Part shown: piece by piece, positions 27,180-36,845 of the stretch | Layout: every line of letters starts with the position of its first letter | Position numbering within the stretch: the stretch's first letter is position 1 | Source of the DNA: an uncultured Lachnospiraceae bacterium | GTDB taxonomy: Bacteria > Bacillota > Clostridia > Lachnospirales > Lachnospiraceae | Direction of reading: 5' to 3' | DNA: 64,000 nucleotides | NCBI GenBank assembly: GCA_900315945.1 | Contig: ONAZ01000001.1 | Location: 62,001 to 126,000, forward strand | Position numbers and translations under genes: made by a program | The notes under the pieces: generated by a model | What the model was told of the DNA's origin: nothing | The model's database searches: none | Seen by the model: only the letters and a program-made list of their open reading frames with translations

Positions 27180-29048
27180 TTACTCTACTGTAACAGACTT
27201 AGCAAGATTTCTAGGTTTATCAACATCGAGACCTTTTGCAACACTTATATAATATCCCATAAGTTGAAGTGGAATTATAGCAATTGATGCCGCAAAATGA
27301 TCGTCTACTCTAGGAACATATACAGCAAAATCCACTGCGTCTTCTATCTCGTAATGGCCATATGTTGTAAGTCCCATAAGAAATGCACCACGCGACTTAC
27401 ATTCCACCATATTGCTAATTGTCTTCTCATATAATCCTGCCTGAGTTAGAACTCCAATAACAAGTATGTTGTCCTCAATCAAGCTTATAGTTCCATGCTT
27501 AAGTTCTCCAGCAGCATAAGCCTCTGAATGAATATATGATATCTCTTTCATCTTAAGGCTTCCTTCAAGCGAAATTGCATAATCAATTCCACGTCCCACA
27601 AAGAATACGTCTTTAGCATTAGCGTATTTTGATGCGAACCACTGAATTCTATCTTTCTCATCCAGAACCTTTGATATCTTCTCTGGAATAGTTTTAAGTT
27701 CACTTATTAGCTCGCTATACTTCTCTTCTTCTAATACACCACGAACTAATCCAAACTGCATTGCCAAAGTATATGCGGCAACAAGTTGTGCAGAATATGC
27801 TTTAGTAGTAGCAACAGATATCTCTGGGCCTGCCAATGTATAGAATACTCCATCTGATTCTCTAGCAATAGACGAACCTACTACATTTACAATGCCAAGT
27901 GTCTTAATTCCCTTCTTCTTAGCTTCTCTAATTGCAGCCAGTGTATCTGCAGTCTCACCAGATTGCGAAATTGCAACGACTAGACCATTCGGGTCAAGTG
28001 CCATCTTACGATATCTAAATTCTGAAGCAAGTTCAACTCTAACAGGTATGTTTGCTAAGTCCTCAAATACATATTGAGCAGCAACGCCAACATGCCATGC
28101 CGAACCACATGCAACTATATAGATTTGACTTACATCCTTAATATCATTATCAGTTAATCCTATCTCTGAGAGGTCAATTTTGCCATCCTTTACAACAGAA
28201 TTAATAGTATCCTCTACAGCTTTAGGTTGTTCATGAATTTCCTTCATCATGAAATGCTCATATCCACCCTTTTCAGCAGATTCTGCATCCCACTCAATCT
28301 CAACTCTTTCTTTATCAATTACGTCGCCATCAATATTGTAAAATTCAACATTTCCAGCAGTAATCTTTGCCATCTCCTGATTTCCAATATAATATACATC
28401 TCTTGTATATTTTAGGACTGCAGGTACATCTGATGCAACGTAAGACTGGCCTTCATTAATACCAATAATCATTGGAGAATCCTTACGTGCAACCCAAATC
28501 TCGTCAGGATATTCCTTGAACATCAAAGCAAGGGCATATGAGCCACGGACTCTAACCATTGTCTTAGCGATGGCATCAACAGGACCTCCCTGATACTTAT
28601 TATAATAGTAATCCACAAGTTTGACTGCTATCTCAGTATCTGTATCAGAATAAATCTTATAATCATGACGAAGAAGCTTTTCCTTCAACTCTTGATAGTT
28701 CTCGATAATACCGTTATGAACACCAACTACATTCGATTCATCAGTTGATGCCGCACCTTCAAACACATTTCCAGAAACATGAGGATGAGCATTAATTACA
28801 GATGGCTCTCCATGAGTTGCCCATCTTGTATGACCAATACCAATACAACCTTTTACAGCTTTACCATCATCAGTCATCTTAGATAGTTCTTTTAATCTGC
28901 CTTGTGCTTTAATGACATTAACCTTGCCATCTTTACCTTTGACAGCAAGTCCTGCCGAATCATATCCTCTATATTCAAGCTTAGATAGTCCATCTAATAA
29001 GACTGGAGCCGCTTGATCTTTTCCAACAAATCCTACTATTCCACACAT
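27180..29048 (-). CDS. glmS: Glutamine--fructose-6-phosphate aminotransferase
   Basis: The 622-aa protein begins MCGIVGFVG with the catalytic Cys2 of the N-terminal glutaminase domain, has GHTRWATHG and VGVHNGIIENY, and two SIS domains (ISQSGETADTLAAIREAK near residue 360, GRGIDYAISLEGSLKMKE near 500), ending in the conserved NLAKSVTVE. It makes glucosamine 6-phosphate, the first step toward UDP-GlcNAc. No glmS ribozyme was seen upstream. Monocistronic with AAAGGA before the ATG. Confidence 0.98.
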   Translation of the reverse strand: MCGIVGFVGKDQAAPVLLDGLSKLEYRGYDSAGLAVKGKDGKVNVIKAQGRLKELSKMTDDGKAVKGCIGIGHTRWATHGEPSVINAHPHVSGNVFEGAASTDESNVVGVHNGIIENYQELKEKLLRHDYKIYSDTDTEIAVKLVDYYYNKYQGGPVDAIAKTMVRVRGSYALALMFKEYPDEIWVARKDSPMIIGINEGQSYVASDVPAVLKYTRDVYYIGNQEMAKITAGNVEFYNIDGDVIDKERVEIEWDAESAEKGGYEHFMMKEIHEQPKAVEDTINSVVKDGKIDLSEIGLTDNDIKDVSQIYIVACGSAWHVGVAAQYVFEDLANIPVRVELASEFRYRKMALDPNGLVVAISQSGETADTLAAIREAKKKGIKTLGIVNVVGSSIARESDGVFYTLAGPEISVATTKAYSAQLVAAYTLAMQFGLVRGVLEEEKYSELISELKTIPEKISKVLDEKDRIQWFASKYANAKDVFFVGRGIDYAISLEGSLKMKEISYIHSEAYAAGELKHGTISLIEDNILVIGVLTQAGLYEKTISNMVECKSRGAFLMGLTTYGHYEIEDAVDFAVYVPRVDDHFAASIAIIPLQLMGYYISVAKGLDVDKPRNLAKSVTVE

Positions 29049-29225
29049 AATTTAATTCCTTTACTTATTTATAATGCACTTATCCAAGTGTCACTTACAC
29101 ACTTTGTTATCAAACCAACAATAATAATATAACACAAATACTCAACTAATAGTATAAAAAAATCCTTTTAGTTAAAGAGTATCGCTATTTTACTCAAAGA
29201 ACAAGAATAATATACTTTGCTTATA

Positions 29226-30191
29226 TTACCTCATCTCCTCGTAACCTTCACTAGTCTTTCTTATATTAGAATCAAATAGATAATTAAAGCCCTGCCAACT
29301 AATGTCATTGCCTTTAACCTTGGACATTACTTCCTTCATTGTCTCAAGCTTCGCATCCATATCATCAGCGAAGTTAAGGGCAATTGCCTCTGCAATTGAT
29401 GGCTTCTTAGGTGAACCATACTCATACTCCCCATGATGGGCCAAGATGCAATGTAACAATTCATTCTTTTTAACTTCTGGAAAATCTTCTATCTGTCGCA
29501 TACTATTCGATAACAAATTATAACCCATAACTATGTGGCCAAGCATTTGACCAGCATCTGTATAATCATTTTCTGGATAAGGAGATAACTCAGCAAGTTT
29601 TCCTATATCATGAAAAATTGCAGCCGTAAGGAGAAGATCCCTGTCCAAATAATCGTACTGCTTTGATATGAAGTCACAGGTCTTTGTTACAGACAATGTA
29701 TGCTCTAGCAAACCTCCTGCAAACCCATGATGAACTGACTTTGCTGCTGAGTGATAGCAGAATCTCTTCTTAAATGATTCATCCTTGACAAAATACATTT
29801 CTAGTAACTTCTTCATATAAGGCGCTTTAATTGTTGCAATTATATTAAGAAGTTCGTTATACATTTCATTAACATCTTTGTCAGTAGTTGGTATGTAATC
29901 CTCTAGATTAATTGAGCTAGAATCAGCTACACGCAAACTGTTAATTGTTATCTGATTCTTACCTTTATACTCTTTAATAACTCCTGAAACTTCAACATAA
30001 TCCTTCTTATCAAACTCATTTATTCCAGGACTATTCACATCCCATATATTGCCTTCAAGTACACCTGTCTTATCTTGTAGTGTAACAAGGAAGTAGTCCG
30101 CTCCATTCTTAGTAGTGCCACTTCTCTTCTCTTTGCAAAGATATGTCTCTGTAATAGCATCTCCAACTTTTAAATCTTCTATGTATTTCAT
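29226..30191 (-). CDS. yhaM: 3'-5' exoribonuclease YhaM family
   Basis: The 321-aa protein has an N-terminal OB-fold (residues about 12-90, with LKVGDAITETYL and YVEVSGVIKEY) and an HD domain with HHGFAGGLLEHT near residue 152, AAIFHDIGK near 188 and HCILAHHGEYEYGSP near 245. The OB plus HD order is that of YhaM, a ribonuclease that also degrades DNA. It lies 18 bp downstream of the bile-salt-hydrolase-like gene, in the same direction. Confidence 0.93.
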   Translation of the reverse strand: MKYIEDLKVGDAITETYLCKEKRSGTTKNGADYFLVTLQDKTGVLEGNIWDVNSPGINEFDKKDYVEVSGVIKEYKGKNQITINSLRVADSSSINLEDYIPTTDKDVNEMYNELLNIIATIKAPYMKKLLEMYFVKDESFKKRFCYHSAAKSVHHGFAGGLLEHTLSVTKTCDFISKQYDYLDRDLLLTAAIFHDIGKLAELSPYPENDYTDAGQMLGHIVMGYNLLSNSMRQIEDFPEVKKNELLHCILAHHGEYEYGSPKKPSIAEAIALNFADDMDAKLETMKEVMSKVKGNDISWQGFNYLFDSNIRKTSEGYEEMR

Positions 30192-30209
30192 TTTTTGCCT
30201 TTCTAACTA

Positions 30210-31184
30210 TTAGTTTTCATATTTTATCTGCTGCTCTTTAATCGTAGGATATGTTGTTAGGGAATCTCCCTCAAGGTCAATCTTATGCATATCCACTGCA
30301 GTAATCTGAGAATTATCATAGGTCTTGTAATAATAGATTCCCCTGTCTAAATTGTAGCAGGACGAGTAGATTGTTATCTCGTACTTGTCACCTCCTAGAT
30401 CAACACAGCCTCGCTGCTGCTCTACAGAACCCAGGATATGGAAAAACTGGCTAACACTTTCTTCCTCTGAACTTCCTGAGATGGAATTCATTCGAGTAAA
30501 AGCAGCCTTCACAAATCTTGATGCAGAAGACAAATCTCCAGGTAGACCTATCGCACCCATACCACGACTATATGCGTCCAGCTTCAGGTCCTTGGCGAAG
30601 GAATTCGTGGCCGGCTTGTTGGAAATGTTCATATAATTATTCAGATTAAACAACTGCTTATCAAAGGTAGGGTTATTAGTCATTACACCCACCGGATTAT
30701 CGTAAATTTTAAGACCATCTTCAACAGACTCCACAACAATAGCCTCGGTACTATCTGCAATCATCCAATGAAGTGGCGAAAGCTTTAGCTTCGAACTAAA
30801 ATCTATATCAACTAGGTTAATGCGCGCTAGAAGTTTGCGTGCTTCTTTGACGCTGGCACACTGACTTAACACCCATGGAATGAATTCAAATGGCGAGACA
30901 TTATCAGCACCAAAAGCCTCTTCCTTATAATCAGCATTATCAGGAAAATTAAGTCCTGCCATTCCAAGCCCCTTTTCATTAGCTGCATCATAATATAGCG
31001 GATATCCATCTACAACAAATGCCGTTCCTATTATAGCATAGTGTTCGTCTATGGTTGCACATTTGCGAAAGTTAAATGAAAAATTTCTTGGAGCAACAAC
31101 GATTTCTTCATGATAAGAAAACTCCAAATCCAAGTTACGTCCAAAATAATGATCCTTTGTATAATATGTAATGGCTGTACACAT
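30210..31184 (-). CDS. Choloylglycine hydrolase family, bile salt hydrolase-like
   Basis: The start at 31184 (GGAGGG upstream) gives MCTAITYY, which puts the Ntn-hydrolase nucleophile at Cys2. The protein follows bile salt hydrolases closely: FGRNLDLEFSY with the Arg and Asp of the active site, MAGLNFPDNA, VMTNNPTFDKQLFNLNNYM and LPGDLSSASRFVKAAFTRMNS, with the Arg near residue 225. Such enzymes cleave amide bonds of conjugated bile salts; penicillin V acylases share the fold, but the NNP.FD and SSASRF blocks favour bile salts. No signal peptide. About 324 aa, normal length. Confidence 0.88.
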   Translation of the reverse strand: MCTAITYYTKDHYFGRNLDLEFSYHEEIVVAPRNFSFNFRKCATIDEHYAIIGTAFVVDGYPLYYDAANEKGLGMAGLNFPDNADYKEEAFGADNVSPFEFIPWVLSQCASVKEARKLLARINLVDIDFSSKLKLSPLHWMIADSTEAIVVESVEDGLKIYDNPVGVMTNNPTFDKQLFNLNNYMNISNKPATNSFAKDLKLDAYSRGMGAIGLPGDLSSASRFVKAAFTRMNSISGSSEEESVSQFFHILGSVEQQRGCVDLGGDKYEITIYSSCYNLDRGIYYYKTYDNSQITAVDMHKIDLEGDSLTTYPTIKEQQIKYEN

Positions 31185-31446
31185 TATCATCCCTCCAATC
31201 TAATAATTGATTTTTTATTATTCAGGTAGGTCTTCTTCGACTCAGGTGAAATTCCCGATAGTTCCATAATATTAATTGCCTTAGAAAACTCTTTTCGTCC
31301 AGGAGACGGAAGGTCTGACGCAGCCGCCACAGGGTCAAGCCATGAAACACGTCCATCTCAATCCAATTGTCCTGATATGCGAATGCAATCATATGAAAAT
31401 TTCTCGCGCACGATTTAATAGGAGCTTTAGCATTTCTGTTCTCCTA
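31185..31446. other. Intergenic region, locally GC-richer, possible decayed coding DNA
   Basis: The gap between the hydrolase start and the rlmD stop is richer in G+C (near 31290-31360) than its surroundings. On the minus strand it contains two open stretches of about 55 codons in different frames, neither with a good ribosome binding site. They could be remains of a gene or chance. The hydrolase promoter must also lie here but was not clearly identified. Confidence 0.35.
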
Positions 31447-32910
31447 TCAATTGTTGCATGCGTTGTTAGGTCTTTTATTCAAAAGCACGACGGTCTCCAC
31501 ATGCCCTGTCTGAGGGAACATGTCTACTGGGGTGAGTGCGCTGAGCTTATATTCACTTTCACATAATATATGCAAATCTCTTGCAAGTGTAGATGGGTTG
31601 CAGCTTACATACACTACCCTCTCTGGCTTTAACTTGAGAATTGCATTGATGCAGTTAGTGTCACATCCCTTGCGAGGTGGATCTACTACAATAACATCTG
31701 GCTTTGCAACAGATATTTCTTCTGAAATTTGCGATGAAGCATCACACTTATATACGCCCACGGAGTCACTCCATTTGATGTCATTTATTATATCCTCAAC
31801 CTTTCCTACAAGGAAACCTGCATTTTTTATATTATTTAACCTAGCATTATCTATGGCATCTTCAATGGCCTGGGGTACAACTTCCACGCCAAAGACCGAC
31901 TTGGCTTTGTCACTTAAGTAAATGCCAATGGTTCCAATGCCGCAATATAAATCCCATACATTCTCCGAGCCAGTTAGATTGGCATATTCTCCCACCTTGT
32001 CATACAGCTTCTTAGTCTGAATCGGATTAACCTGATAGAAGGATTTTGCTGATATATTAAATGTTTTATCACCGATGCAATCTGTGATTGTCTCGCTACC
32101 CCATATTACAGTAGTTTCATCTCCTAAGATAACATTGGTGTTCTTACAGTTAGAATTAAGCACAATAGATGTCATGCCTTCCACTTCTTGCAGCTTGTCT
32201 ACAAGTATATCCAACTTGCTGAAAAATTTGTCTGATTTTTTCTTATCCAACTTAACATTTCCGATAAGGCAAACCATTATTTCCTTAGAATAGAATCCAT
32301 ATCTAATTAATATATGGCGAAGAACTCCCTGACCGTCCTGATAGATACTCACTTTCTCAGATTCTATCCATTCTCTTACTATTGATATTACATTGTCAAT
32401 TATAGGATGGGATAAGTAACACTTATCAATAGGAACAATATCGTGACTGTGAGACAAGTAGAATCCCATAACAACATTCCCATTCTTATCAAGTCCAACT
32501 GGCATCTGAAGCTTATTGCGGTAGTAATATGGCTCCTCCATTCCAATTATAGATTCCATAGCATTATCTACCAAATTCTCTGAGAAGCCACCGACTCTTA
32601 TTAAATTATTTCTTACATGATTTGCTTTCAGTTCTAGTTGCTTGTCATAGTTTAATGCCTGCAGTTGACAGCCACCACAAGGCTTTGCTTTAGGGCACAC
32701 CTCTGTACTCCTGTAGGCGGATGGTTTGATGAGTTTCACAACTCTTGCATAGCACAGATTCTTCTTAACCTTTGTTATTCCAGCAATAATCTTATCCCCC
32801 ACTACTGCGCCTTTAACAAATAAAGTCATGCCATGAGCATGACCTATTCCCTCGCCGTTAACGGACATATCTTCTATTGTCACTTCTACTTCTTGATTCT
32901 TATAAAACAT
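31447..32910 (-). CDS. rlmD: 23S rRNA (uracil-C5)-methyltransferase RlmD/RumA family
   Basis: The 487-aa protein has an N-terminal TRAM domain (VEVTIEDMSVNGEGIG), an iron-sulfur motif CPKAKPCGGCQ near residue 74, the SAM-binding block VWDLYCGIGTIGIYL near 325, VVDPPRKGCD near 418 and the catalytic Cys in VYVSCNPSTLARDL near 440. It methylates a uridine of 23S rRNA or, for some paralogues, tRNA m5U54. A TATAAT box ends only 6 bp before the ATG and no ribosome binding site is seen, so the mRNA may be leaderless. Confidence 0.93.
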   Translation of the reverse strand: MFYKNQEVEVTIEDMSVNGEGIGHAHGMTLFVKGAVVGDKIIAGITKVKKNLCYARVVKLIKPSAYRSTEVCPKAKPCGGCQLQALNYDKQLELKANHVRNNLIRVGGFSENLVDNAMESIIGMEEPYYYRNKLQMPVGLDKNGNVVMGFYLSHSHDIVPIDKCYLSHPIIDNVISIVREWIESEKVSIYQDGQGVLRHILIRYGFYSKEIMVCLIGNVKLDKKKSDKFFSKLDILVDKLQEVEGMTSIVLNSNCKNTNVILGDETTVIWGSETITDCIGDKTFNISAKSFYQVNPIQTKKLYDKVGEYANLTGSENVWDLYCGIGTIGIYLSDKAKSVFGVEVVPQAIEDAIDNARLNNIKNAGFLVGKVEDIINDIKWSDSVGVYKCDASSQISEEISVAKPDVIVVDPPRKGCDTNCINAILKLKPERVVYVSCNPSTLARDLHILCESEYKLSALTPVDMFPQTGHVETVVLLNKRPNNACNN

Positions 32911-32916
32911 ACATTA

Positions 32917-32922
32917 ATTATA
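32917..32922 (-). promoter_or_regulatory. -10 box of rlmD, suggesting a leaderless mRNA
   Basis: On the minus strand TATAAT lies with 6 nt between it and the ATG at 32910, so the expected transcription start is at or one base from the start codon. No -35 box is evident. Confidence 0.5.
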
Positions 32923-32957
32923 TCATTTTTTAGTTAATATCACATATTTTCTTAAAA

Positions 32958-32985
32958 TTGCAATTTATACCATATATGATACAAT
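32958..32985 (+). promoter_or_regulatory. Promoter of mutS2, suggesting a leaderless mRNA
   Basis: TTGCAA (32958-32963) and TACAAT (32980-32985) are 16 bp apart. The -10 box ends 7 nt before the ATG at 32993, and the intervening bases have no ribosome binding site. Confidence 0.6.
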
Positions 32986-32992
32986 AAACCCT

Positions 32993-35422
32993 ATGAATAA
33001 TAAAGTATATAAGACACTAGAATACTACAAAATAATAAATATGCTAGAGGCTCAGGCCACAAGCGAAGCAGGGAAAAAGATTGCACACAAACTTACTCCT
33101 ATTCACAATTTAGAGAAATTAGAATTAATGCAACAGGAGACAAAAGATGCCCTTGATAGGATTATGAAATATGGTTCTATTAGTTTTCAGGGAATTGTTG
33201 ACATTAATGAATACGCTTCCAGGTTAGAATCAGAAGGCTCTCTAACAAGCGAAGAACTCCTCCGCATTGCAAGTCATATAGCATGTGGACTTAATGCACT
33301 TCGCTTCAATTCTAGCAAACAAGACGACGAAAAGCGGGATACACTTGATCCTTATTTTGAAAGCCTTTCTCCCCTAAATGATTTGCATAAAGAAATAACA
33401 AGATGTATTATTGCCGAAAATGAAATTGCAAGTAATGCATCTTCCACACTTTCAGATATTAGGAGAAAGAAAATTGCTACATCAGAGAAAATTCGTTCTA
33501 CCATGAACAAGCAATTATCATCTTTATCAGAATATCTACAGGACCAGGTTATTATCTCTAGGGGCGGACGCTTTTGTCTTAGTGTAAGAAGTGAATTCAA
33601 ATCCCGTGTACCAGGTATGGTTCACGACCAGTCTTCTTCAGGCCAAACTCTATTTATTGAGCCTATGAATGTTGTTGATATGAACAATTCCATCCGCGAA
33701 TTAGAACTTGCAGAAGATGAAGAAATACATAGAATTCTTGCTGTTCTATCTAATGAATGTGGTGAACATATTCAAGAATTAATCATGAACTATGAGGCTA
33801 TGTCTAGGCTTGACTTTATCTTTGCAAAAGGAAAACTGGCATCAGAAATGAATGCTATGAAACCAAACTTTAATACCAAGGGAATTATCAATCTTAAAGG
33901 TGCTCGTCATCCTCTTCTTGATAAAGATAGCTGCATCCCCATTGATATACTACTTGGGGAGGACTATGATTTGCTTATAATAACTGGCCCTAACACTGGT
34001 GGTAAAACAGTATCATTGAAAACTTGTGGTCTCCTTACATTAATGGGACAAAGTGGTCTTCATATTCCTGCGAAGGACAATTCAATGCTTGCAATTTTCG
34101 AAAATGTGTATGCAGACATTGGGGATGAGCAATCAATTGAGCAATCACTATCAACATTTTCATCTCATATGACTAACATTGTACGGATCCTAGATGGTGT
34201 TCGTTCTTGCAAGGAAGCAAATCACAATGTACTATGTCTCTTCGACGAGTTATGTGCAGGAACAGATCCTGCCGAAGGTGCGGCTCTTGCAACAGCAATC
34301 TTAGAACATCTTCATATGGAAAATGTTAAGACTATGGCTACAACTCATTATAGCGAATTAAAATTATATGCCATATCAACTCCAGGTGTTGAAAATGCTT
34401 CACTAGAATTCTCACTTGATACACTATCGCCGACATATAAATTATTGTATGGAATTCCTGGAAAAAGTAACGCATTTGCAATATCTAAGAAACTCGGGCT
34501 ATCAAATGATATTATCGAAGATGCCAAAAACCAAATATCCGAAGACAACAAATCATTTGAAGATATTATAATAGATATAGAATCCAAACGAGTTCAGATA
34601 GAGAAAGATTCTCTTGAAGCTTCCGAAGCAAAAAAGAAAGCTGCCTCTATTGAAAAAGATCTAGAGAATAGATTAGAAAAATTAAACAATCAGAAGAAGC
34701 GCATTCTTGATGAAGCCAACAGCGAAGCCGCTCGTATTCTATCAAACGCCAAATCAAGTGCTGATGAGGCAATAAGAAACATTAACAAATATGGAAATGC
34801 CAATGGGGACATTAAAAAGCTAGAAAAAGAGCGTTCAAATCTTGGAACAAAGGCAAAAAAAGCAAGAGAAAAAGCAAGTATAAAAAAGCCTATCGAGAAT
34901 AACAATGTACCAAAGAACCTAAGAATAGGTGATGCAGTCAAAGTTCTTAGCATGAACATGAAAGGCACAGTTCATTCTCTTCCTAATGATAAAGGTGAAC
35001 TTCAAGTTCAAATGGGCATTATGAAATCAAATGTGAATATCAAAGATCTTGTTCTTATAGAAGAAAGAGATGAGCTTGCTGAAAAGTATGGATACGCCAA
35101 TAGAAAAGTAAAGAACAACAAGAAGAAAAGTAATGTAACGATCAACAAAAAAGGAAGTATTAACAGCAAGTCTGCTAATACCTCCTATGAGATCAAATTA
35201 CTTGGTATGACAAGCGACGAAGCAATTGCTACGCTAGATAAATACTTAGACGACGCTTACCTTGCTCACATTCCTGTTGTTCGTGTAGTTCATGGCAAAG
35301 GCACCGGAGTGCTTCGAAGCGCTGTTCATAATTATCTAAAAAAGCATCCTCACGTAGAAGAATACCATTTAGGTGAATTTGGTGAGGGTGATGCCGGTGT
35401 AACAATTGTTACATTCAAATAA
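32993..35422 (+). CDS. mutS2: MutS2 family ATPase/endonuclease
   Basis: The 809-aa protein lacks the mismatch-recognition domain of MutS1. It has a MutS core, Walker A GPNTGGKT near residue 333, the signature STFSSHMTNIV and Walker B CLFDELCAGTDP near 415, a long charged coiled coil (about 515-620) and a C-terminal Smr nuclease domain with VVHGKGTGVLRSAV near 765. MutS2 binds collided ribosomes or recombination intermediates depending on species. It is divergent from rlmD across 82 bp and has no visible ribosome binding site. Confidence 0.96.
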   Translation: MNNKVYKTLEYYKIINMLEAQATSEAGKKIAHKLTPIHNLEKLELMQQETKDALDRIMKYGSISFQGIVDINEYASRLESEGSLTSEELLRIASHIACGLNALRFNSSKQDDEKRDTLDPYFESLSPLNDLHKEITRCIIAENEIASNASSTLSDIRRKKIATSEKIRSTMNKQLSSLSEYLQDQVIISRGGRFCLSVRSEFKSRVPGMVHDQSSSGQTLFIEPMNVVDMNNSIRELELAEDEEIHRILAVLSNECGEHIQELIMNYEAMSRLDFIFAKGKLASEMNAMKPNFNTKGIINLKGARHPLLDKDSCIPIDILLGEDYDLLIITGPNTGGKTVSLKTCGLLTLMGQSGLHIPAKDNSMLAIFENVYADIGDEQSIEQSLSTFSSHMTNIVRILDGVRSCKEANHNVLCLFDELCAGTDPAEGAALATAILEHLHMENVKTMATTHYSELKLYAISTPGVENASLEFSLDTLSPTYKLLYGIPGKSNAFAISKKLGLSNDIIEDAKNQISEDNKSFEDIIIDIESKRVQIEKDSLEASEAKKKAASIEKDLENRLEKLNNQKKRILDEANSEAARILSNAKSSADEAIRNINKYGNANGDIKKLEKERSNLGTKAKKAREKASIKKPIENNNVPKNLRIGDAVKVLSMNMKGTVHSLPNDKGELQVQMGIMKSNVNIKDLVLIEERDELAEKYGYANRKVKNNKKKSNVTINKKGSINSKSANTSYEIKLLGMTSDEAIATLDKYLDDAYLAHIPVVRVVHGKGTGVLRSAVHNYLKKHPHVEEYHLGEFGEGDAGVTIVTFK

Positions 35423-35426
35423 CCAA

Positions 35427-36101
35427 TTATTCCATCAAATCTCTCACATCACATCTTAATGCACTTGAGAGATTAACAAGATAAATTGCTTTTGCATTAT
35501 TAATATTCTTTCTCTTCTGTTCATATTGTTGAAGAGTTCTAAGGGGAACTTGGGATAGCTTTGCAAGCTCACTCTGAGATAATCCCATTAGTTCTCTTCT
35601 AACCTTAAGCTTGGCTACACTACTTGCTTCCTTCATCATCTCATCAAGTCTAATGTTAATCATAAGTGTGTCTGCATCTTTGAAACCATCATAGAGAGAC
35701 ATAACATTTTCAATAGGAACACATCTGTCAAATTCAGCGAATGAAATATTCTTCTCCCAAGTATACTCCACAATAACTTTTCCAGCCCAGTATTCTCGGG
35801 AATTAACATTGATGATAGCATCATTAAGGTGCTGATTAAAGGCAGGATCAGATGCTTTCTTTACATGAATAAAATTAGAATTATTCATAGCATAGCATAC
35901 AACGTATTCCGCCAATTCTACGCCTCCGAGAGTACATACTGTGTAGGCATCACCCCTGTTTAACTTTTCTGACATATCTGAAGCCAGGAACATATTGTAG
36001 AATTCCCTAACACCAAATTCAAGAGTGTTAATTCCACAATCCAGCATGGCGCCAATATTACTTTGTACATTACTTAGATAATTACTATTATAAGCTCCCA
36101 T
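35427..36101 (-). CDS. XRE-type HTH protein, putative antitoxin of the DUF3990 pair
   Basis: The 224-aa protein has an N-terminal domain of about 160 residues without known motifs (FGVREFYNMFLASD, GGVELAEYVVCYAMN) and a C-terminal helix-turn-helix (LGLSQ-like MGLSQSELAKLSQVPLRTLQQYEQ, residues about 170-195). It begins one base after the stop of the DUF3990 gene, so translation is likely coupled. By context it is the antitoxin and autoregulator of the pair. It is convergent with mutS2, with only 4 bp between stops. Confidence 0.7.
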   Translation of the reverse strand: MGAYNSNYLSNVQSNIGAMLDCGINTLEFGVREFYNMFLASDMSEKLNRGDAYTVCTLGGVELAEYVVCYAMNNSNFIHVKKASDPAFNQHLNDAIINVNSREYWAGKVIVEYTWEKNISFAEFDRCVPIENVMSLYDGFKDADTLMINIRLDEMMKEASSVAKLKVRRELMGLSQSELAKLSQVPLRTLQQYEQKRKNINNAKAIYLVNLSSALRCDVRDLME

Positions 36102-36102
36102 A

Positions 36103-36747
36103 CTATCTCATCCCCTCCTTAATAATATCAGCTACATATACATCACCATTTCTAGCAGGTGCATTAAGCCTCTTATTGTAACCCTCTAATTTCTTAGCAT
36201 ATGTCATATCTTTTCTTGGATAAACTTCACTTGAAGAAACGAACTTTGCTCCAGTAAACTCAAGATCGTCGATTATATCTTCTTTTAGAATCGCATATTG
36301 AACCTCACCCACATTAAGCATACGACAAAGATTTCTATAGCTCAAATTACCATTTATGAAATCAGTTGCTACTCTGGTATAAACCCCATCACATCTACAA
36401 CCAATAACAATATCATAGTCACCCATTGGTGCTAAGTTATCTATCAAATATCTCTTTGCAGAAAGAGCATCAATAGATGTCGCATCAATAGAACGATTAG
36501 CTGCAAATATACCTGCCCAATTAAGTGGACTGTATTTCTCATCTCTTAGATCTAATACGTTATACTTATCCAAATCTATATTATAAGAACTAACGTATCC
36601 GTCCTGGCCTAGTGATACTGCATACTCTTCAGCCTTTGTTTCATCATCTGTCAGATAAAACCCCTGACCCAGACCACAAGCATATCTAATCATATCTGTT
36701 GTAGGACGTTCTATAATCTTTTTACTACCATGATATAAAGTAATCAT
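36103..36747 (-). CDS. DUF3990 protein, putative ADP-ribosyltransferase-like toxin
   Basis: The start at 36747 follows GGGAGG; an in-frame upstream ATG is less likely. The 214-aa protein begins ITLYHGSKKII and continues with GLGQGFYLTDDETKAEEYA, the H...Y spacing of ADP-ribosyltransferase folds and of DUF3990 proteins (YHG then G.GFY.T). Such genes are commonly paired with small HTH genes. The catalytic third residue cannot be assigned with certainty; VQYAILKE near residue 170 is a candidate region. Function as a toxin is inferred from motif and pairing. Confidence 0.72.
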   Translation of the reverse strand: MITLYHGSKKIIERPTTDMIRYACGLGQGFYLTDDETKAEEYAVSLGQDGYVSSYNIDLDKYNVLDLRDEKYSPLNWAGIFAANRSIDATSIDALSAKRYLIDNLAPMGDYDIVIGCRCDGVYTRVATDFINGNLSYRNLCRMLNVGEVQYAILKEDIIDDLEFTGAKFVSSSEVYPRKDMTYAKKLEGYNKRLNAPARNGDVYVADIIKEGMR

Positions 36748-36845
36748 ACCTTGCCTCCCATACATATTTTTTGATTATAAAAATCAGATAATACATTTTA
36801 CATGCTCCTCTAGGAGTATATATGTATCATACATCGTTTATTATT

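Noticed and set aside
29049-29225. Possible glmS ribozyme upstream of glmS
   Set aside because: The gap is only 177 bp and shows none of the conserved ribozyme core blocks; the DNA is AT-rich without the expected pseudoknot segments.
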